A stretch of DNA of 64,000 nucleotides, taken from assembly GCF_000368065.1 (NCBI RefSeq), contig NZ_KB851200.1, positions 1,481,204 through 1,545,203 of the forward strand, written 5' to 3'. Below are positions 25,914 to 35,560 of this stretch, piece after piece (positions within the stretch are counted from its first letter, which is position 1; each line of letters starts with the position of its first letter). The translations under genes and the position numbers were made by a program. The stretch is from Acinetobacter seifertii. GTDB taxonomy: Bacteria; Pseudomonadota; Gammaproteobacteria; Pseudomonadales; Moraxellaceae. The notes beneath the pieces are model-generated. The model was not told the DNA's origin and did not search any database. It saw only the letters and a list, made by a program, of their open reading frames with translations.

Positions 25914-26815
25914 TGGTGGATTTCATTCATAACCATAAAGACCTATACGGTGTTGAGGCGATTTGTAGAATTCTACCAATCGCAACTTCAACCTATTATC
26001 GAACTTTAGATCTTGCGGACAATCCAGAACATCGAGCGAAAAGAGATCTACATGACCTGCATCATGCTGAACAAATTAAACGAATTTGGCAGGAAAGTTC
26101 AGGTCGGTATGGTGTACGTAAAGTCTGGCAAAAACTGAAACGGGAAGGTTATATTGTTGCGCGCTGTACAGTTGCTCGATTGATGCAACAGCTAGGAATA
26201 CAAGGTGTTTGGCGTGGTAAGAACAAACAAACGACACGTAGCAGAGATGATCAAAAACGAGCAGCCGACTTGGTGAAACGGAATTTTAGTGCTGATCATC
26301 CAGATCAGCTGTGGGTCGCAGACTTCACATATATTCAAACCCATTCAGGCTGGGTGTATACCGCCTTTATGATTGATGTTTTCTCACGGGCAATTGTTGG
26401 CTGGAAAGTATCAACACGGATGAATACAGACATGGTCCTTGATGCACTGGAACAAGCGTTACATGCTCGCGGTATGCCAAAGAATGTAATTCATCATTCC
26501 GACAGAGGCGTGCAATACCTTTCTATTCGTTACACCCATCGTTTGGAAGCAGCAAATTTACGAGCATCAGTCGGTACAACTGGTGATTCATACGATAATG
26601 CTTTGGCTGAAACGGTGAATGGCTTATACAAAACAGAGGTGATTGAATATTTAAAAGCAGATTGGCAAGGTTTAGCAGATGTACAACTTGCGACACTAAA
26701 CTGGGTAGATTGGTTCAATAAAAAGCGTGTACACAGTGCACTGGGTTATGTATCGCCTTTTGAGTTTGAAGCAATGTACTATGATAAGATTAACCCGTTA
26801 GGTCAGGTGGCCTAA
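25913..26815 (+). CDS. IS3 family transposase OrfB
   Basis: 300 residues. An HTH_21 region (GRYGVRKVWQKLKREGYIVARCTVARLMQQLGI) precedes the rve catalytic core. The DDE triad is D in WVADFTYI, D in HHSDRGVQY and E in NALAETVNGLYK, the last with the 35-residue-type spacing. It ends with the IS3 block HSALGYVSPFEFEA. The frame is intact, so the element should be able to transpose. Confidence 0.95.
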   Translation: MVDFIHNHKDLYGVEAICRILPIATSTYYRTLDLADNPEHRAKRDLHDLHHAEQIKRIWQESSGRYGVRKVWQKLKREGYIVARCTVARLMQQLGIQGVWRGKNKQTTRSRDDQKRAADLVKRNFSADHPDQLWVADFTYIQTHSGWVYTAFMIDVFSRAIVGWKVSTRMNTDMVLDALEQALHARGMPKNVIHHSDRGVQYLSIRYTHRLEAANLRASVGTTGDSYDNALAETVNGLYKTEVIEYLKADWQGLADVQLATLNWVDWFNKKRVHSALGYVSPFEFEAMYYDKINPLGQVA

Positions 26816-27893
26816 CTTAAATAAAAAAGTCTCCGACAAACCCGGTACGGTTCAATGGAAAACTTCGCTTCGTTGTTACCAATGTTGAGCAGCGTCGATA
26901 CATTGATATGTTTGAAACCCGTGATAAGTCTGCTGTCTCAAATTGGCTACAAGCCAACAGAGATGCTCCAATCGAAGGCTTTGTTATGGATATGTGGAAG
27001 CCATATAAGGATGCTATCCGTGTTGTATTCCCCGATACTCCCATTGTAGTTGATAAGTTTCATGTGGTTAGGATGGCAAATCAGGCAATGGATGGTGTTC
27101 GTATCCAATTGGCTAAAGATAAGACTAAAGCTGTTGGTAGGGACTGGATGCGTCGCAAATCACTGCTTCGTATGCGCTATAAAGACCTTGATGAGCAAGG
27201 TAAATACAATGTCGATATGTGGCTTGCAAATGAGCCACAAGTTGCAATAGCCCACAATCTTAAAGAATTGTTTTACTGTATCTATGACCAAGAAGATCGC
27301 AATGATGCAGAACAATTACTTGATGAATGGATTGATATTGTTCCACCTGAGATGAAGAAATCACAGAAAGATTTCAAGCCATTATTAACTGCTATCAAGA
27401 ACTGGCGAGAAGAAATACTCGCTTACTTCGACAAGCGACTTACCAATGGTTATACCGAAGCAATGAATGGTATTGCAAAGGTGATCAATCGTCATGGTCG
27501 TGGCTATAGTTTTGATATGCTGAGAGCTAAATTACTTTTCAAAGATAATCATAAAGAAGTTCTACGGTATTTCTATGATGAACAGCCTCAATATGAGGAT
27601 GTTCTCTCTGAAGAAGAAATTATAGAAATTCTTGAATCTGAAGGAACATGTAAAGAATGCTCAAGCTACTTATTTATGGATTTAGAATTTGATGGTGTCT
27701 ACGGAATAGATGGATATTGCACCTCTTGTTTTCACAAGGCAATAGAAGATATGCATCGAGAGTCTGAATATGCTTTCAACTCAGATGATGAATATTTACC
27801 AGTGGAAAGTAATTAAGCTTTCCACCACTTATTCCGTAGAGCCTTTATTTAAACACTATGTGCTGAAACAGCATGAAGAGGTTGAAGCCTAAT

Positions 27894-28235
27894 ATGAACT
27901 TAGAAATTATATTGGTCGGCATTATTGTCGGTATTGCCAATTTTGCTTCACGTTTTGGCCCGTTCTTCGTTATACAAAAACTACAAGGTACTCATCAAAA
28001 ACGCGGCTCTGTCTGGATAAAAATTGCTTTAGGGAGTATTGGTATCTCTGCCATTAGCGCCATGCTTGTAGTTGCAACTCTCCCCCCTTTACTTGAAACT
28101 CCCAACAAGAGCTTCGCAATGTTTATGGGTTTTATAGTTTTAGCAGCTCTTTATTTTAAATTTAAGAAAATTGTTCCAGCGACTTTAACTGCTGCACTCG
28201 TTTATGGTTTGATCTACACATATTTACCTTTATAA
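27894..28235 (+). CDS. azlD: AzlD family branched-chain amino acid exporter subunit
   Basis: 113 residues from the ATG at 27894; an upstream in-frame ATG at 27873 lies in the former azlC tail and is rejected. It has three to four membrane helices, with the AzlD signature FASRFGPFFVI. AzlCD exports branched-chain amino acids. In the ancestral arrangement azlC ended one base before this start, giving translational coupling. The insertion now leaves azlD with only 50 bp of upstream azlC sequence after the element, so its expression depends on read-through or an outward promoter in the IS. Confidence 0.9.
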   Translation: MNLEIILVGIIVGIANFASRFGPFFVIQKLQGTHQKRGSVWIKIALGSIGISAISAMLVVATLPPLLETPNKSFAMFMGFIVLAALYFKFKKIVPATLTAALVYGLIYTYLPL

Positions 28236-28269
28236 ATAGATAAACTGATCATCCTTATATAATATATAA

Positions 28270-28306
28270 AGGCTAGAAGTGATTAATAGTAATAGCTTCT
28301 AGCATG
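28270..28306. terminator. Hairpin after azlD, weak
   Basis: GCTAGAAG and CTTCTAGC form an 8-bp stem around a 16-nt loop, with an A/T run soon after. It may end the azlCD transcript. Confidence 0.45.
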
Positions 28307-28365
28307 AAAAACTCATTTTTTTAAATTTATTAAAAGATAACACCATCTAGCGATTAGAGATAAAA

Positions 28366-28755
28366 ATGTCACAAGTTAAAATTTATGCAAATGAACAAAC
28401 CATCATGCAGTATCGAGAATTGCTTTCTCATGCTATTCATCAGGCTCTTATTGAAGAGTTGAAATATCCTGTCGAGAAAAGATTTCAACGCTTTATGAGT
28501 CTCAAACCGGAAAACTTTATCTATCCTTCAGATCGAAGCCAACACTACATCATTATTGAACTTTCAATGTTTGCTGGCAGAAGTACTGAAGCGAAGAAAA
28601 GACTCATTCAAACTTTATTTCGTAATATTGAACAGTATTGCAAAATTACCCCACAAGATATTGAAATCACTATTTTTGAAACACCTAAAGAGAATTGGGG
28701 CATCCGTGGTCAAAATGCAGATGAAATGCGTCTAAACTATCAGGTTAACGTTTAA
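28366..28755 (+). CDS. Tautomerase family protein
   Basis: 129 residues, with the blocks SDRSQHYIIIELSMFAGRSTEAKKRLIQTLFRNIEQYCKITPQDIEITIFETPKENWGIRGQNADE typical of the longer tautomerase group related to malonate semialdehyde decarboxylase-type and 5-carboxymethyl-2-hydroxymuconate isomerase proteins. Tautomerases generally use an N-terminal Pro that is exposed after Met removal; here residue 2 is Ser, and so the usual catalytic Pro1 is absent. This casts doubt on classic activity. It lies alone between azlD and purT. Confidence 0.75.
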   Translation: MSQVKIYANEQTIMQYRELLSHAIHQALIEELKYPVEKRFQRFMSLKPENFIYPSDRSQHYIIIELSMFAGRSTEAKKRLIQTLFRNIEQYCKITPQDIEITIFETPKENWGIRGQNADEMRLNYQVNV

Positions 28756-28866
28756 AAATTATCTGCATCATTGTCTGACAAAATTCATTTTTTTATGTGT
28801 GATAAGGCTTAACTCCACCATAAGTTCTGCTATGCTTAAAAAAATAATTTTGTCAGGATGATTCGC

Positions 28867-30075
28867 ATGAGCGTGACACTCGGTACCCCACTTCAATCTT
28901 CTGCATTTAAAGTTTTATTGTTAGGTTCAGGAGAGCTTGGCAAAGAAGTTGTAATTTCCTTACAACGCCTTGGCGTAGAAGTACATGCAGCCGACCGTTA
29001 TGATCACGCACCAGCTATGCAAGTTGCACATTTTTCTTATGTGTTAAACATGGCTGATCCAACTCAATTAAAACAACTCATTGAAAAAGTTAAACCGAAT
29101 TTAATTGTTCCAGAAATTGAAGCAATTGCAACCGAGGTTCTGCTTGAAATTGAAGCAAATCAAACCGCTACTGTCATTCCTTCTGCTAAAGCAGTAAACC
29201 TGACCATGAACCGTGAAGGTATTCGCCGTCTTGCGGCTGAAGAGCTTGGTTTGCCTACTTCTGCTTATCGCTTTGCTGACTCTTTAGAAAGCTTCCGTGC
29301 TGCTTGTGATGACATTGGTTATCCTAATTTTGTAAAACCAGTCATGTCTTCTTCTGGCAAAGGCCAGTCTCGTGTAAAAAGTTTTGATGAAGTTGATGCG
29401 GCTTGGGAATATGCGATGCAAGGCGGCCGTGTTAACCAAGGCACAGTCATTATTGAATCTCAAATTGATTTTGATTTTGAAATTACGTTACTCACGGTGC
29501 GTGCTAAAAACCCTGAAACTGGTGAAATTGAAACTCACTACTGTGACCCGATTGGTCACCGTCAAGATGCAGGCGATTATGTAGAAAGCTGGCAGCCTCA
29601 ACCCATGACTCCTGCAGCCCTTGAAGAAGCAAAACGTATTGCAAATAAAGTGACAACAGCACTTGGTGGCTGTGGTATTTTTGGTGTAGAACTATTTATT
29701 AAAGGTGACAAAGTTTGGTTCAGTGAAGTCTCACCTCGCCCACACGATACTGGTCTTGTGACTTTAGCATCTCAGTATCAAAGTGAATTTGAATTACATG
29801 CACGTGCAATCTTAGGTTTACCTGTAAACACAGCACGCCACAGTGTTGCTGCAAGTGCCGTAATTTATGCTGGAGTAGATGCCAACAATTTAAGTTATAG
29901 CAATCTGAATGTAGCTTTAGCTCATCCAGACACAGACTTACGTTTGTTTGGTAAACCAGAAGGCTTCAAACGACGTCGCATGGGTGTTGCAACTGCTCGT
30001 GCTGAAAATACTGATCTTGCCCGTACTTTAGCGAAAGAAACCGCTGATCAAGTAATCGTTCAAACAAACTCTTAA
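28867..30075 (+). CDS. purT: Formate-dependent phosphoribosylglycinamide formyltransferase
   Basis: 402 residues from the ATG at 28867, with AGGA at a good distance; the ATG at 28858 sits against that site. PurT makes formyl-GAR from GAR, formate and ATP in purine synthesis, an alternative to folate-dependent PurN. The N-terminal Rossmann part has [11 protein letters not shown], the ATP-grasp domain has [12 protein letters not shown] and the metal-binding [12 protein letters not shown], and the C-terminal block is [11 protein letters not shown]. The length is typical. Confidence 0.95.
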   Translation: MSVTLGTPLQSSAFKVLLLGSGELGKEVVISLQRLGVEVHAADRYDHAPAMQVAHFSYVLNMADPTQLKQLIEKVKPNLIVPEIEAIATEVLLEIEANQTATVIPSAKAVNLTMNREGIRRLAAEELGLPTSAYRFADSLESFRAACDDIGYPNFVKPVMSSSGKGQSRVKSFDEVDAAWEYAMQGGRVNQGTVIIESQIDFDFEITLLTVRAKNPETGEIETHYCDPIGHRQDAGDYVESWQPQPMTPAALEEAKRIANKVTTALGGCGIFGVELFIKGDKVWFSEVSPRPHDTGLVTLASQYQSEFELHARAILGLPVNTARHSVAASAVIYAGVDANNLSYSNLNVALAHPDTDLRLFGKPEGFKRRRMGVATARAENTDLARTLAKETADQVIVQTNS

Positions 30076-30102
30076 TTTTTATTTATTGGTAGACCCATTT
30101 TC

Positions 30103-32766
30103 ATGATCAATACATCGCCACTGTTGAACTACGTCTCAAGTCATCATGATATTAAAGCCATTAATCAATGGCGAACGGATGTAGAAAAGCAGTTGCAGGA
30201 TTCATATGAAAATGGGCAATCTATTCGTGACATCATTAAAGCACGTTCAGATTTAGTTGATGAAGCGCTGATCTTTTTATGGAAACATGCTGAACTGGAT
30301 CAGACAGGTCTAGGCCTTTTCGCTGTAGGTGGTTATGGACGCCGTGAAATGTTGCCCTATTCCGACGTCGATATCATGATTTTGTCAGAACATGAAATTA
30401 CTGAAGAAAACGAAAAGCGAATTTCTACCTTTATTTCTTCATTATGGGATGTCGGAAACTTTAAACCTGGTATTAGTGTTCGAACTATTCAAAGCTGTGT
30501 TGAGCAGGCCGCTACTGATTTAACGGTTGCAACAACACTCATTGAAGCCCGTTTAATTACGGGTAATACTCAGCTTGCAAAATGGCCTCGTCGTATCGTC
30601 TCTCAGACTTGGACAGATAAAACCTTTTATGACGCGAAAATGGCAGAACAAGCCAAGCGCTACCATCAACATAACAACACAGAAAGTAACTTAGAGCCTG
30701 ATATAAAAAATGCTCCGGGTGGTATTCGTGATATTAATCAGATCGGTTGGATTGCTAAACGTCATTTCCGCGTAAACCGTATCTATGATTTAGTACATTT
30801 AGGATTCATTTCAGAATTTGAATTAGCCGTTCTAGAAGAAGCTGAAAGTTTCCTTTGGGAAATTCGTCACCATTTGCACCGTTTAGCCAAACGTGATGAA
30901 AACCGTCTACTCTTTGACCACCAAAGGGAAATTGCCGCAAAGTTTGGATATGTACGTCAAGAAGGCCAACCTGTCAATTATGGTGTTGAGCAGTTCATGA
31001 AGCGCTACTACCGTACTGCACAACAGGTTTCGACACTCAATGAAATGTTACTCGCGTATTTTAGTGAGTCTGTCATTACACCTCGACTACCAAACTATGA
31101 ACGCAAAATTGAAGTGATTAATGATCATTTTAAAATTGTCGATAACAAACTTGCCGTACAACATCATAAAATATTCGCAGAACATCCAAGCGCTATTTTA
31201 GAGTTGTTCTATATTTTAGCGAATCGACCAGATATCGAAGGTATTCGTGCTCGTACTTTGCGTTTACTGATTCTTGCAGCGAAAAGAATTAACCAAAGTT
31301 ACCGTAATAACCCAGAAAACCAAGCGCTGTTTATGTCAATTATTCGCTCACCATATCGCTTATACGATACATTGGTTGCGATGAAGCGTTATGGTGTTTT
31401 AGGAAACTATATTCCTGCTTTTGGGCAAATTATGGGGCTTATGCAATATGACCTGTTCCATATCTATACAGTCGATGCCCACACATTATTATTACTACGT
31501 AACTTAAACCGATTTAGAGAACCTGAATTCGCCAAAGAGTTCCCTGTGGTCAGTTCAGTTTTTCAGCGTCTTGCTCGCCAAGATATCGTCTTTATAGCGG
31601 CATTATTCCATGACATCGCCAAAGGTCGTGGTGGTGACCATAGTGAACTTGGAGCCGAAGATGCGATTGAGTTTGGCCGTGCACACGGATTTACAGAGCG
31701 TGAATGTAAATTAATCGCATGGCTTATTCAAAACCATTTACTCATGTCTTTGACAGCGCAGAAAAAAGATATTTCTGATCCTGATGTCGTAAAAGATTTT
31801 GCAGAAAAACTTGGTGATATGGAACATCTCGATTATCTGTACACTTTAACGGTGGCGGATATTAATGCGACAAATCCAAAACTTTGGAACACATGGCGCG
31901 CATCCCTCATGCGTCAACTTTATACGCATGCTCGTGATGTAATTCGTACTGGCTTAGGCCGCCCTGTTGACTACCAAATGCTGATTGAAGATACGAAATT
32001 TGCAGCAAGTGAATTACTGGTAAATAACTTCGCATTGGCAGATGTCGAAAAGGTATGGCAAGAACTTGGTGATGAATACTTCATTAAAGAATCTGCCGAT
32101 GAAATTGCATGGCATACGCAAGCAATCTTAAAACACGGCGATAATCCTGAACCATTAGTACTTTTACGTGCTCATCGTAAAGCTGCCCAAGATGCCGTTC
32201 AAATCTTTATTTATACACGTGATCAGCCAAACCTGTTTGCGACTACAGTTGCAGTGTTAGATCGCATGAATTTAGATGTTCAAGATGCAAAAATTATCAC
32301 AGCAATTACCGCATTTAGCTTAGATACCTATGTTGTACTTGATCGTTTTGGCACATTGCTGACTGATCCTGAACGTGAAGAAACCGTTAAAACAGCATTA
32401 GTGAAGGCACTTAGCCAACCAGATCAATATCCGGGACTCATGCAACGCCGTATCCCGCGTCAATTGCGTCACTTTGATATTGAAAATACAGTCGACGTAA
32501 CATTAAATGAAGCTTTACAGCAGAACATGGTCGAAATTTCAACACTTGACCATCCTGGCCTACTTGCACGTGTAGGTGGTTTATTTATGATGCAAGGTTT
32601 AGACATCCATTCAGCTCGAATTGCAACTTTAGGTGAACGTGCAGAAGATATTTTCTTTGTCACCAAAAAAGATGGAAAACCGCTAAATCATGAAGAGGTC
32701 AAACTCTTCTCGGAAAAACTGAAAGCTGCATTAGATGAAGCATCTAATCAAATTTGTCAGCACTGA
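30103..32766 (+). CDS. glnD: PII uridylyltransferase/uridylyl-removing enzyme
   Basis: 887 residues, a full-length GlnD. The nucleotidyltransferase domain has [19 protein letters not shown] (about residues 76-94), the HD domain has [18 protein letters not shown] (about 497-514), and two C-terminal ACT domains start near residues 709 and 808 ([20 protein letters not shown]). It modifies PII (GlnB/GlnK) under low glutamine and removes the UMP when glutamine is high, thereby steering NtrBC and glutamine synthetase. It links to the sigma-54-like promoters in this window, since NtrC is an activator that depends on this relay. dapC follows 25 bp later. Confidence 0.96.
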   Translation: MINTSPLLNYVSSHHDIKAINQWRTDVEKQLQDSYENGQSIRDIIKARSDLVDEALIFLWKHAELDQTGLGLFAVGGYGRREMLPYSDVDIMILSEHEITEENEKRISTFISSLWDVGNFKPGISVRTIQSCVEQAATDLTVATTLIEARLITGNTQLAKWPRRIVSQTWTDKTFYDAKMAEQAKRYHQHNNTESNLEPDIKNAPGGIRDINQIGWIAKRHFRVNRIYDLVHLGFISEFELAVLEEAESFLWEIRHHLHRLAKRDENRLLFDHQREIAAKFGYVRQEGQPVNYGVEQFMKRYYRTAQQVSTLNEMLLAYFSESVITPRLPNYERKIEVINDHFKIVDNKLAVQHHKIFAEHPSAILELFYILANRPDIEGIRARTLRLLILAAKRINQSYRNNPENQALFMSIIRSPYRLYDTLVAMKRYGVLGNYIPAFGQIMGLMQYDLFHIYTVDAHTLLLLRNLNRFREPEFAKEFPVVSSVFQRLARQDIVFIAALFHDIAKGRGGDHSELGAEDAIEFGRAHGFTERECKLIAWLIQNHLLMSLTAQKKDISDPDVVKDFAEKLGDMEHLDYLYTLTVADINATNPKLWNTWRASLMRQLYTHARDVIRTGLGRPVDYQMLIEDTKFAASELLVNNFALADVEKVWQELGDEYFIKESADEIAWHTQAILKHGDNPEPLVLLRAHRKAAQDAVQIFIYTRDQPNLFATTVAVLDRMNLDVQDAKIITAITAFSLDTYVVLDRFGTLLTDPEREETVKTALVKALSQPDQYPGLMQRRIPRQLRHFDIENTVDVTLNEALQQNMVEISTLDHPGLLARVGGLFMMQGLDIHSARIATLGERAEDIFFVTKKDGKPLNHEEVKLFSEKLKAALDEASNQICQH

Positions 32767-32791
32767 AACTCAACTACTTGGTAACTGTTTA

Positions 32792-33961
32792 ATGAACTCT
32801 AGCTTGTCGTTATTACATCCGTATCCGTTTGAAAAGTTAAACCAACTTTTTAAGGATACTACTCCTGCTAATCTCCCTTTGATTCCTCTATCAATTGGTG
32901 AACCTAAGCACCCAGCACCAGAGTTTGTTAAACAGGCTATTATTGATAACTTCAACCATCTATCAACTTATCCAAACAGCAAAGGTTTACCTGAACTTCG
33001 CCAAAGCATTGCAAACTGGTTAACTCAGCGTTTTAAACTTAACAGTATTAGCGCTGAAAACCACATTTTGCCAGTGTCTGGTACGCGTGAAGGGATTTTC
33101 TCTTTTGTTCAAGCTTTGATTAATCGTGAAGATGCACCATATGTGGTAATGCCTAACCCGTTTTATCAAATTTATGAAGGTGCAGCGTTACTTGCAGGTG
33201 CAAAGCCATATTTCATTAATTGCACAGAAGAAAACGGTTACTTAGGCGATTTTGATGCTGTGCCAGCCGAAGTGTGGGAAAAGACAGCCCTTCTTTTTGT
33301 ATGTACTCCGGGTAATCCAACAGGTACGGTGCTTTCTAAAGAGCAATTTAAAAAGCTGATTGCTTTATCAGATCAATATAATTTTGTGATTGCTTCTGAT
33401 GAATGCTATTCAGAACTTTGGTTCGACCAAGCACCTACAGGTTTATTAGAAGTTTGTGCTGAACTTGGACGAGATGACTACAAAAACTGTATCGTATTCC
33501 ACTCACTTTCAAAGCGTTCTAACTTACCGGGTCTACGTTCAGGTTTTGTAGCTGGTGATGCTGATTTATTAAAACCATATTTGCAATATCGTACCTATCA
33601 CGGTGCGGCAATGCCAGTACAACACCAGCTTGCTTCAATTGCAGCATGGAATGATGAAGACCATGTTGAAGAAAACCGTAAGCAGTATCGTGCAAAATTT
33701 GACTTATTCCAATCTGAGCTAGGCCATTTACTACCATTACAAAAACCGGATGCTGGTTTTTACTACTGGCTAAAAGTAGATAATGATGAAAATTTTGCCA
33801 AAATGCTGATGGAAAAAGCACACATTAAAGTTTTACCGGGTCGCTATTTATCTCGTGATACTGAGCAAGGTAACCCTGGCGCCAACCATGTACGCATGGC
33901 TTTAGTAGCAGATTTAGCACAATGTGAAGAAGTGGTTAAACGCTTAAAAGCGATTCTTTAA
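32792..33961 (+). CDS. dapC: Succinyldiaminopimelate transaminase
   Basis: 389 residues from the ATG at 32792; the frame opens earlier, inside glnD, but those starts are less likely. It is a class I/II PLP aminotransferase with the Lys motif SLSKRSNLPGLRSGF, the CTPGNPTGTVLS block and ASDECYSELWF. The SIGEPKHPAPEFV N-terminal motif and the glnD-dapC order are typical of DapC, which makes N-succinyl-LL-diaminopimelate in lysine and peptidoglycan synthesis. The ribosome site is weak, so coupling to glnD translation is likely. Confidence 0.9.
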   Translation: MNSSLSLLHPYPFEKLNQLFKDTTPANLPLIPLSIGEPKHPAPEFVKQAIIDNFNHLSTYPNSKGLPELRQSIANWLTQRFKLNSISAENHILPVSGTREGIFSFVQALINREDAPYVVMPNPFYQIYEGAALLAGAKPYFINCTEENGYLGDFDAVPAEVWEKTALLFVCTPGNPTGTVLSKEQFKKLIALSDQYNFVIASDECYSELWFDQAPTGLLEVCAELGRDDYKNCIVFHSLSKRSNLPGLRSGFVAGDADLLKPYLQYRTYHGAAMPVQHQLASIAAWNDEDHVEENRKQYRAKFDLFQSELGHLLPLQKPDAGFYYWLKVDNDENFAKMLMEKAHIKVLPGRYLSRDTEQGNPGANHVRMALVADLAQCEEVVKRLKAIL

Positions 33962-33971
33962 GTCTCTTCTT

Positions 33972-34008
33972 AGTTGTATAGTCTTTTAACGATTAAGACT
34001 ATACAACT
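33972..34008. terminator. Perfect 14-bp hairpin between convergent dapC and the LysE-type gene
   Basis: AGTTGTATAGTCTT and AAGACTATACAACT pair fully around a 9-nt loop. It lacks a T run on either side, so termination may be weak or factor-assisted; its position between converging genes still suggests this role. Confidence 0.6.
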
Positions 34009-34018
34009 GGGTTATACA

Positions 34019-34651
34019 CTATTTATATGTAATCAAAAGCGCGGCAAAAATAATAAAAGCAACACTAGAACAATAATATAAACCTGTCGCAGAACGCTTA
34101 ATTTTGTCTAAAACCCGCCCCTGAGCAAGTAATCCAACCAGCAAAATATTCCAAGCAAGAACAACACCAACCATCCATGTACTCATGAGCAGTTTTTGAA
34201 TTAAGCTGAACTTATATTGAATTAGCAGCATCAAACTACTATAAAACATAATGTTTTTTGGATTTAGAAGACTAGACTGCACACCTAACATTAAACTTTT
34301 AATTTTGTTGTGCTTAATATTGGCTTGATCAATTAAATTGTTTTCTTCAGTTGAGAATGATAAATCACTTGATCTAGCAGCGTTAAAGCAAAGAAAACTC
34401 AAATAAGCTAAATAAGCCGCACCAAGCCATTTAAAAAGTGTAAGGAGGCCACTACTCAAATCTCCAAGCAACATAAAACCAAACAAACATACGACTAAAA
34501 TTAATGCATTCCCTAAAGTGATTCCTAGAACAACACCATAAGTATAATGGCGTCCTTTTTGCAAAAGGCTCGTGAGAATAAGAAAGAAATCTGGTCCCGG
34601 TGATAACAGTGCTAAAAAATGAGTAAATGCAATAACTAAAAAAACGTCCAT
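34019..34651 (-). CDS. LysE family amino acid exporter (RhtB type)
   Basis: 210 residues with about six membrane helices. The N-terminal block FTHFLALLSPGPDFFLILTSLLQKGRHYTYGVVLGITLG is the LysE/RhtB signature, and LLNPKNIMFYSSLM is the second conserved region. The family exports lysine, threonine, homoserine lactone or other amino acids. It lies 64 bp downstream of an AraC-type regulator in the same direction; such pairs are common, with the regulator controlling the exporter. The substrate is not known. Confidence 0.87.
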   Translation of the reverse strand: MDVFLVIAFTHFLALLSPGPDFFLILTSLLQKGRHYTYGVVLGITLGNALILVVCLFGFMLLGDLSSGLLTLFKWLGAAYLAYLSFLCFNAARSSDLSFSTEENNLIDQANIKHNKIKSLMLGVQSSLLNPKNIMFYSSLMLLIQYKFSLIQKLLMSTWMVGVVLAWNILLVGLLAQGRVLDKIKRSATGLYYCSSVAFIIFAALLITYK

Positions 34652-34715
34652 AACAGCTTCATCTATAAAACAGTATGGAAAATCTTAAAAATAGGAACTT
34701 ATTATTTCTTGTAAA

Positions 34716-35552
34716 TTATTGCGCGACTGCAAGTTGAAACTGTCGAGGAGTAACTCCAGTATGGGCTTTAAATGCTTTATGAAAATGACTTTGATCACTA
34801 AAGCCTAAATTAACAGCCAGCTCTACGAGTGAAATCCCCTGTTTAAGGAGTTCCCGAGCTTGGTTAATCTTTAAATTAATTTGAAATGCATGCGGAGTTA
34901 GACCGACATTTGCTTTAAATAGCCGAATGATTGCATAACGACTCAGGCCAACCTGCTGTGCAAGTTCTTCAAGGGAAATAAAACTCTCAGAAGAAGTAAC
35001 GGCCTCAACTAAATCTAGAAAATCTTTATATAAGTACTGCGGTTTTTCTATTTCTTCTAAAATAAAATGCGGCAACAACAAGCCCATAAGACAATCAAGA
35101 AGTGATTGTTCCTTTTCAAGAATTAGCTTTTGATCATCAAAAAGCGCATCATTCATTTCAGTAAAAGCTTTATAGAAAGTTTCATCCCTTATGATGAGAG
35201 GCTTATGTTGAGGTAGATGCAAATCAAAGCCTTGCTGTTGAAATTCAGAATACAACTGACTTAACCACATTATATCCAGATGCAGCATTTGATAACTCCA
35301 AGCCTCATTTGGTTTAGGGTTACAAGAATGTTCAATATGGGCAGGTACAATAACTAAAGTACCCGCCGATATCTCTTGAGCAGTGCCAAAAGAACTTTGA
35401 AAAATGCTATTCCCTTCGTCTACCACACCAATTGAAAATGTTGGATGGCTATGAGACTTATAACATGTCCGGCTACGACACGACTTTCGAGTTTCAACAT
35501 AAGGCATTCGCCGATCTTGCCAAAACTCGAAAGTTTGAGGAATAGCATTCAT
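34716..35552 (-). CDS. AraC family transcriptional regulator
   Basis: 278 residues. The N-terminal cupin-like AraC-binding domain (about residues 20-150, SHPTFSIGVVDEGNSIFQS and GTLVIVPAHIEHSCNPKP) is followed by the two helix-turn-helix motifs of the C-terminal domain (about 185-275, ISLEELAQQVGLSRYAIIRLFKANVGLTPHAFQ and NLGFSDQSHFHKAFKAHTGVTPRQF). Metal- or amino acid-like ligands are possible for the cupin. It likely regulates the adjacent LysE-type exporter. It lies eight bases after the glutathione peroxidase gene. Confidence 0.87.
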   Translation of the reverse strand: MNAIPQTFEFWQDRRMPYVETRKSCRSRTCYKSHSHPTFSIGVVDEGNSIFQSSFGTAQEISAGTLVIVPAHIEHSCNPKPNEAWSYQMLHLDIMWLSQLYSEFQQQGFDLHLPQHKPLIIRDETFYKAFTEMNDALFDDQKLILEKEQSLLDCLMGLLLPHFILEEIEKPQYLYKDFLDLVEAVTSSESFISLEELAQQVGLSRYAIIRLFKANVGLTPHAFQINLKINQARELLKQGISLVELAVNLGFSDQSHFHKAFKAHTGVTPRQFQLAVAQ

Positions 35553-35560
35553 TAAATTAA

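Larger units (their letters stand above)
25546..26854 (+). mobile_element. IS3-family insertion sequence, complete
   Basis: 1309 bp, bounded by perfect 26-bp inverted repeats that begin TGAACCGTACCGGG, with a 3-bp ATG duplication (25543-25545 and 26855-26857). Two overlapping genes, orfA and orfB in the -1 frame, match the IS3 family. Restoring the ISL3 transposase frame confirms the limits. I do not assign a name. Confidence 0.96.
25083..27816 (+). pseudogene. ISL3 family transposase, split by an IS3-family element
   Basis: The 5' part (25083-25545) encodes the N-terminal zinc finger (CPKC at about 34-37, CRDC further on), the helix-turn-helix region and the first catalytic Asp (GIDETT). 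The 3' part (26858-27816) carries the second Asp (PIVVDKFHVVR) and the family end block with the catalytic Glu (NGYTEAMNGIAKVINRHGRGYSFDMLRAKLLF). Removing the IS3 element and one ATG duplication yields a 1422-bp gene of 473 residues in a single frame. A C-terminal tail of about 75 residues holds two further CxxC pairs (CKEC, CTSC), an unusual extra zinc ribbon. As it stands the transposase is inactive. Confidence 0.93.
23726..27843 (+). mobile_element. ISL3-family insertion sequence with passenger genes, itself hit by an IS3 element
   Basis: The ends are GGCTCTACGGA...TGGTGGAA on both sides (21 of 24 matches), starting with the GGCTCT typical of ISL3-family repeats. An 8-bp duplication TTTATTTA flanks it (23718-23725 and 27844-27851). 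The element is 4118 bp now and 2806 bp without the nested IS3 and its duplication. It carries a leftward phage antirepressor-like gene, a small rightward helix-turn-helix gene and a rightward transposase. Removing it restores the azlC frame exactly, which confirms the boundaries. Confidence 0.95.

Noticed and set aside
26908..27816. Independent transposase gene after the IS3 element
   Set aside because: It is the 3' half of the ISL3 transposase. Removing the IS3 insert joins it in frame to 25083-25545.
23777..27837. Inner 19-bp inverted repeats taken as the ISL3 element ends
   Set aside because: No target duplication flanks them. The outer GGCTCT ends have an 8-bp duplication and restore the azlC frame, so the outer ends are correct.
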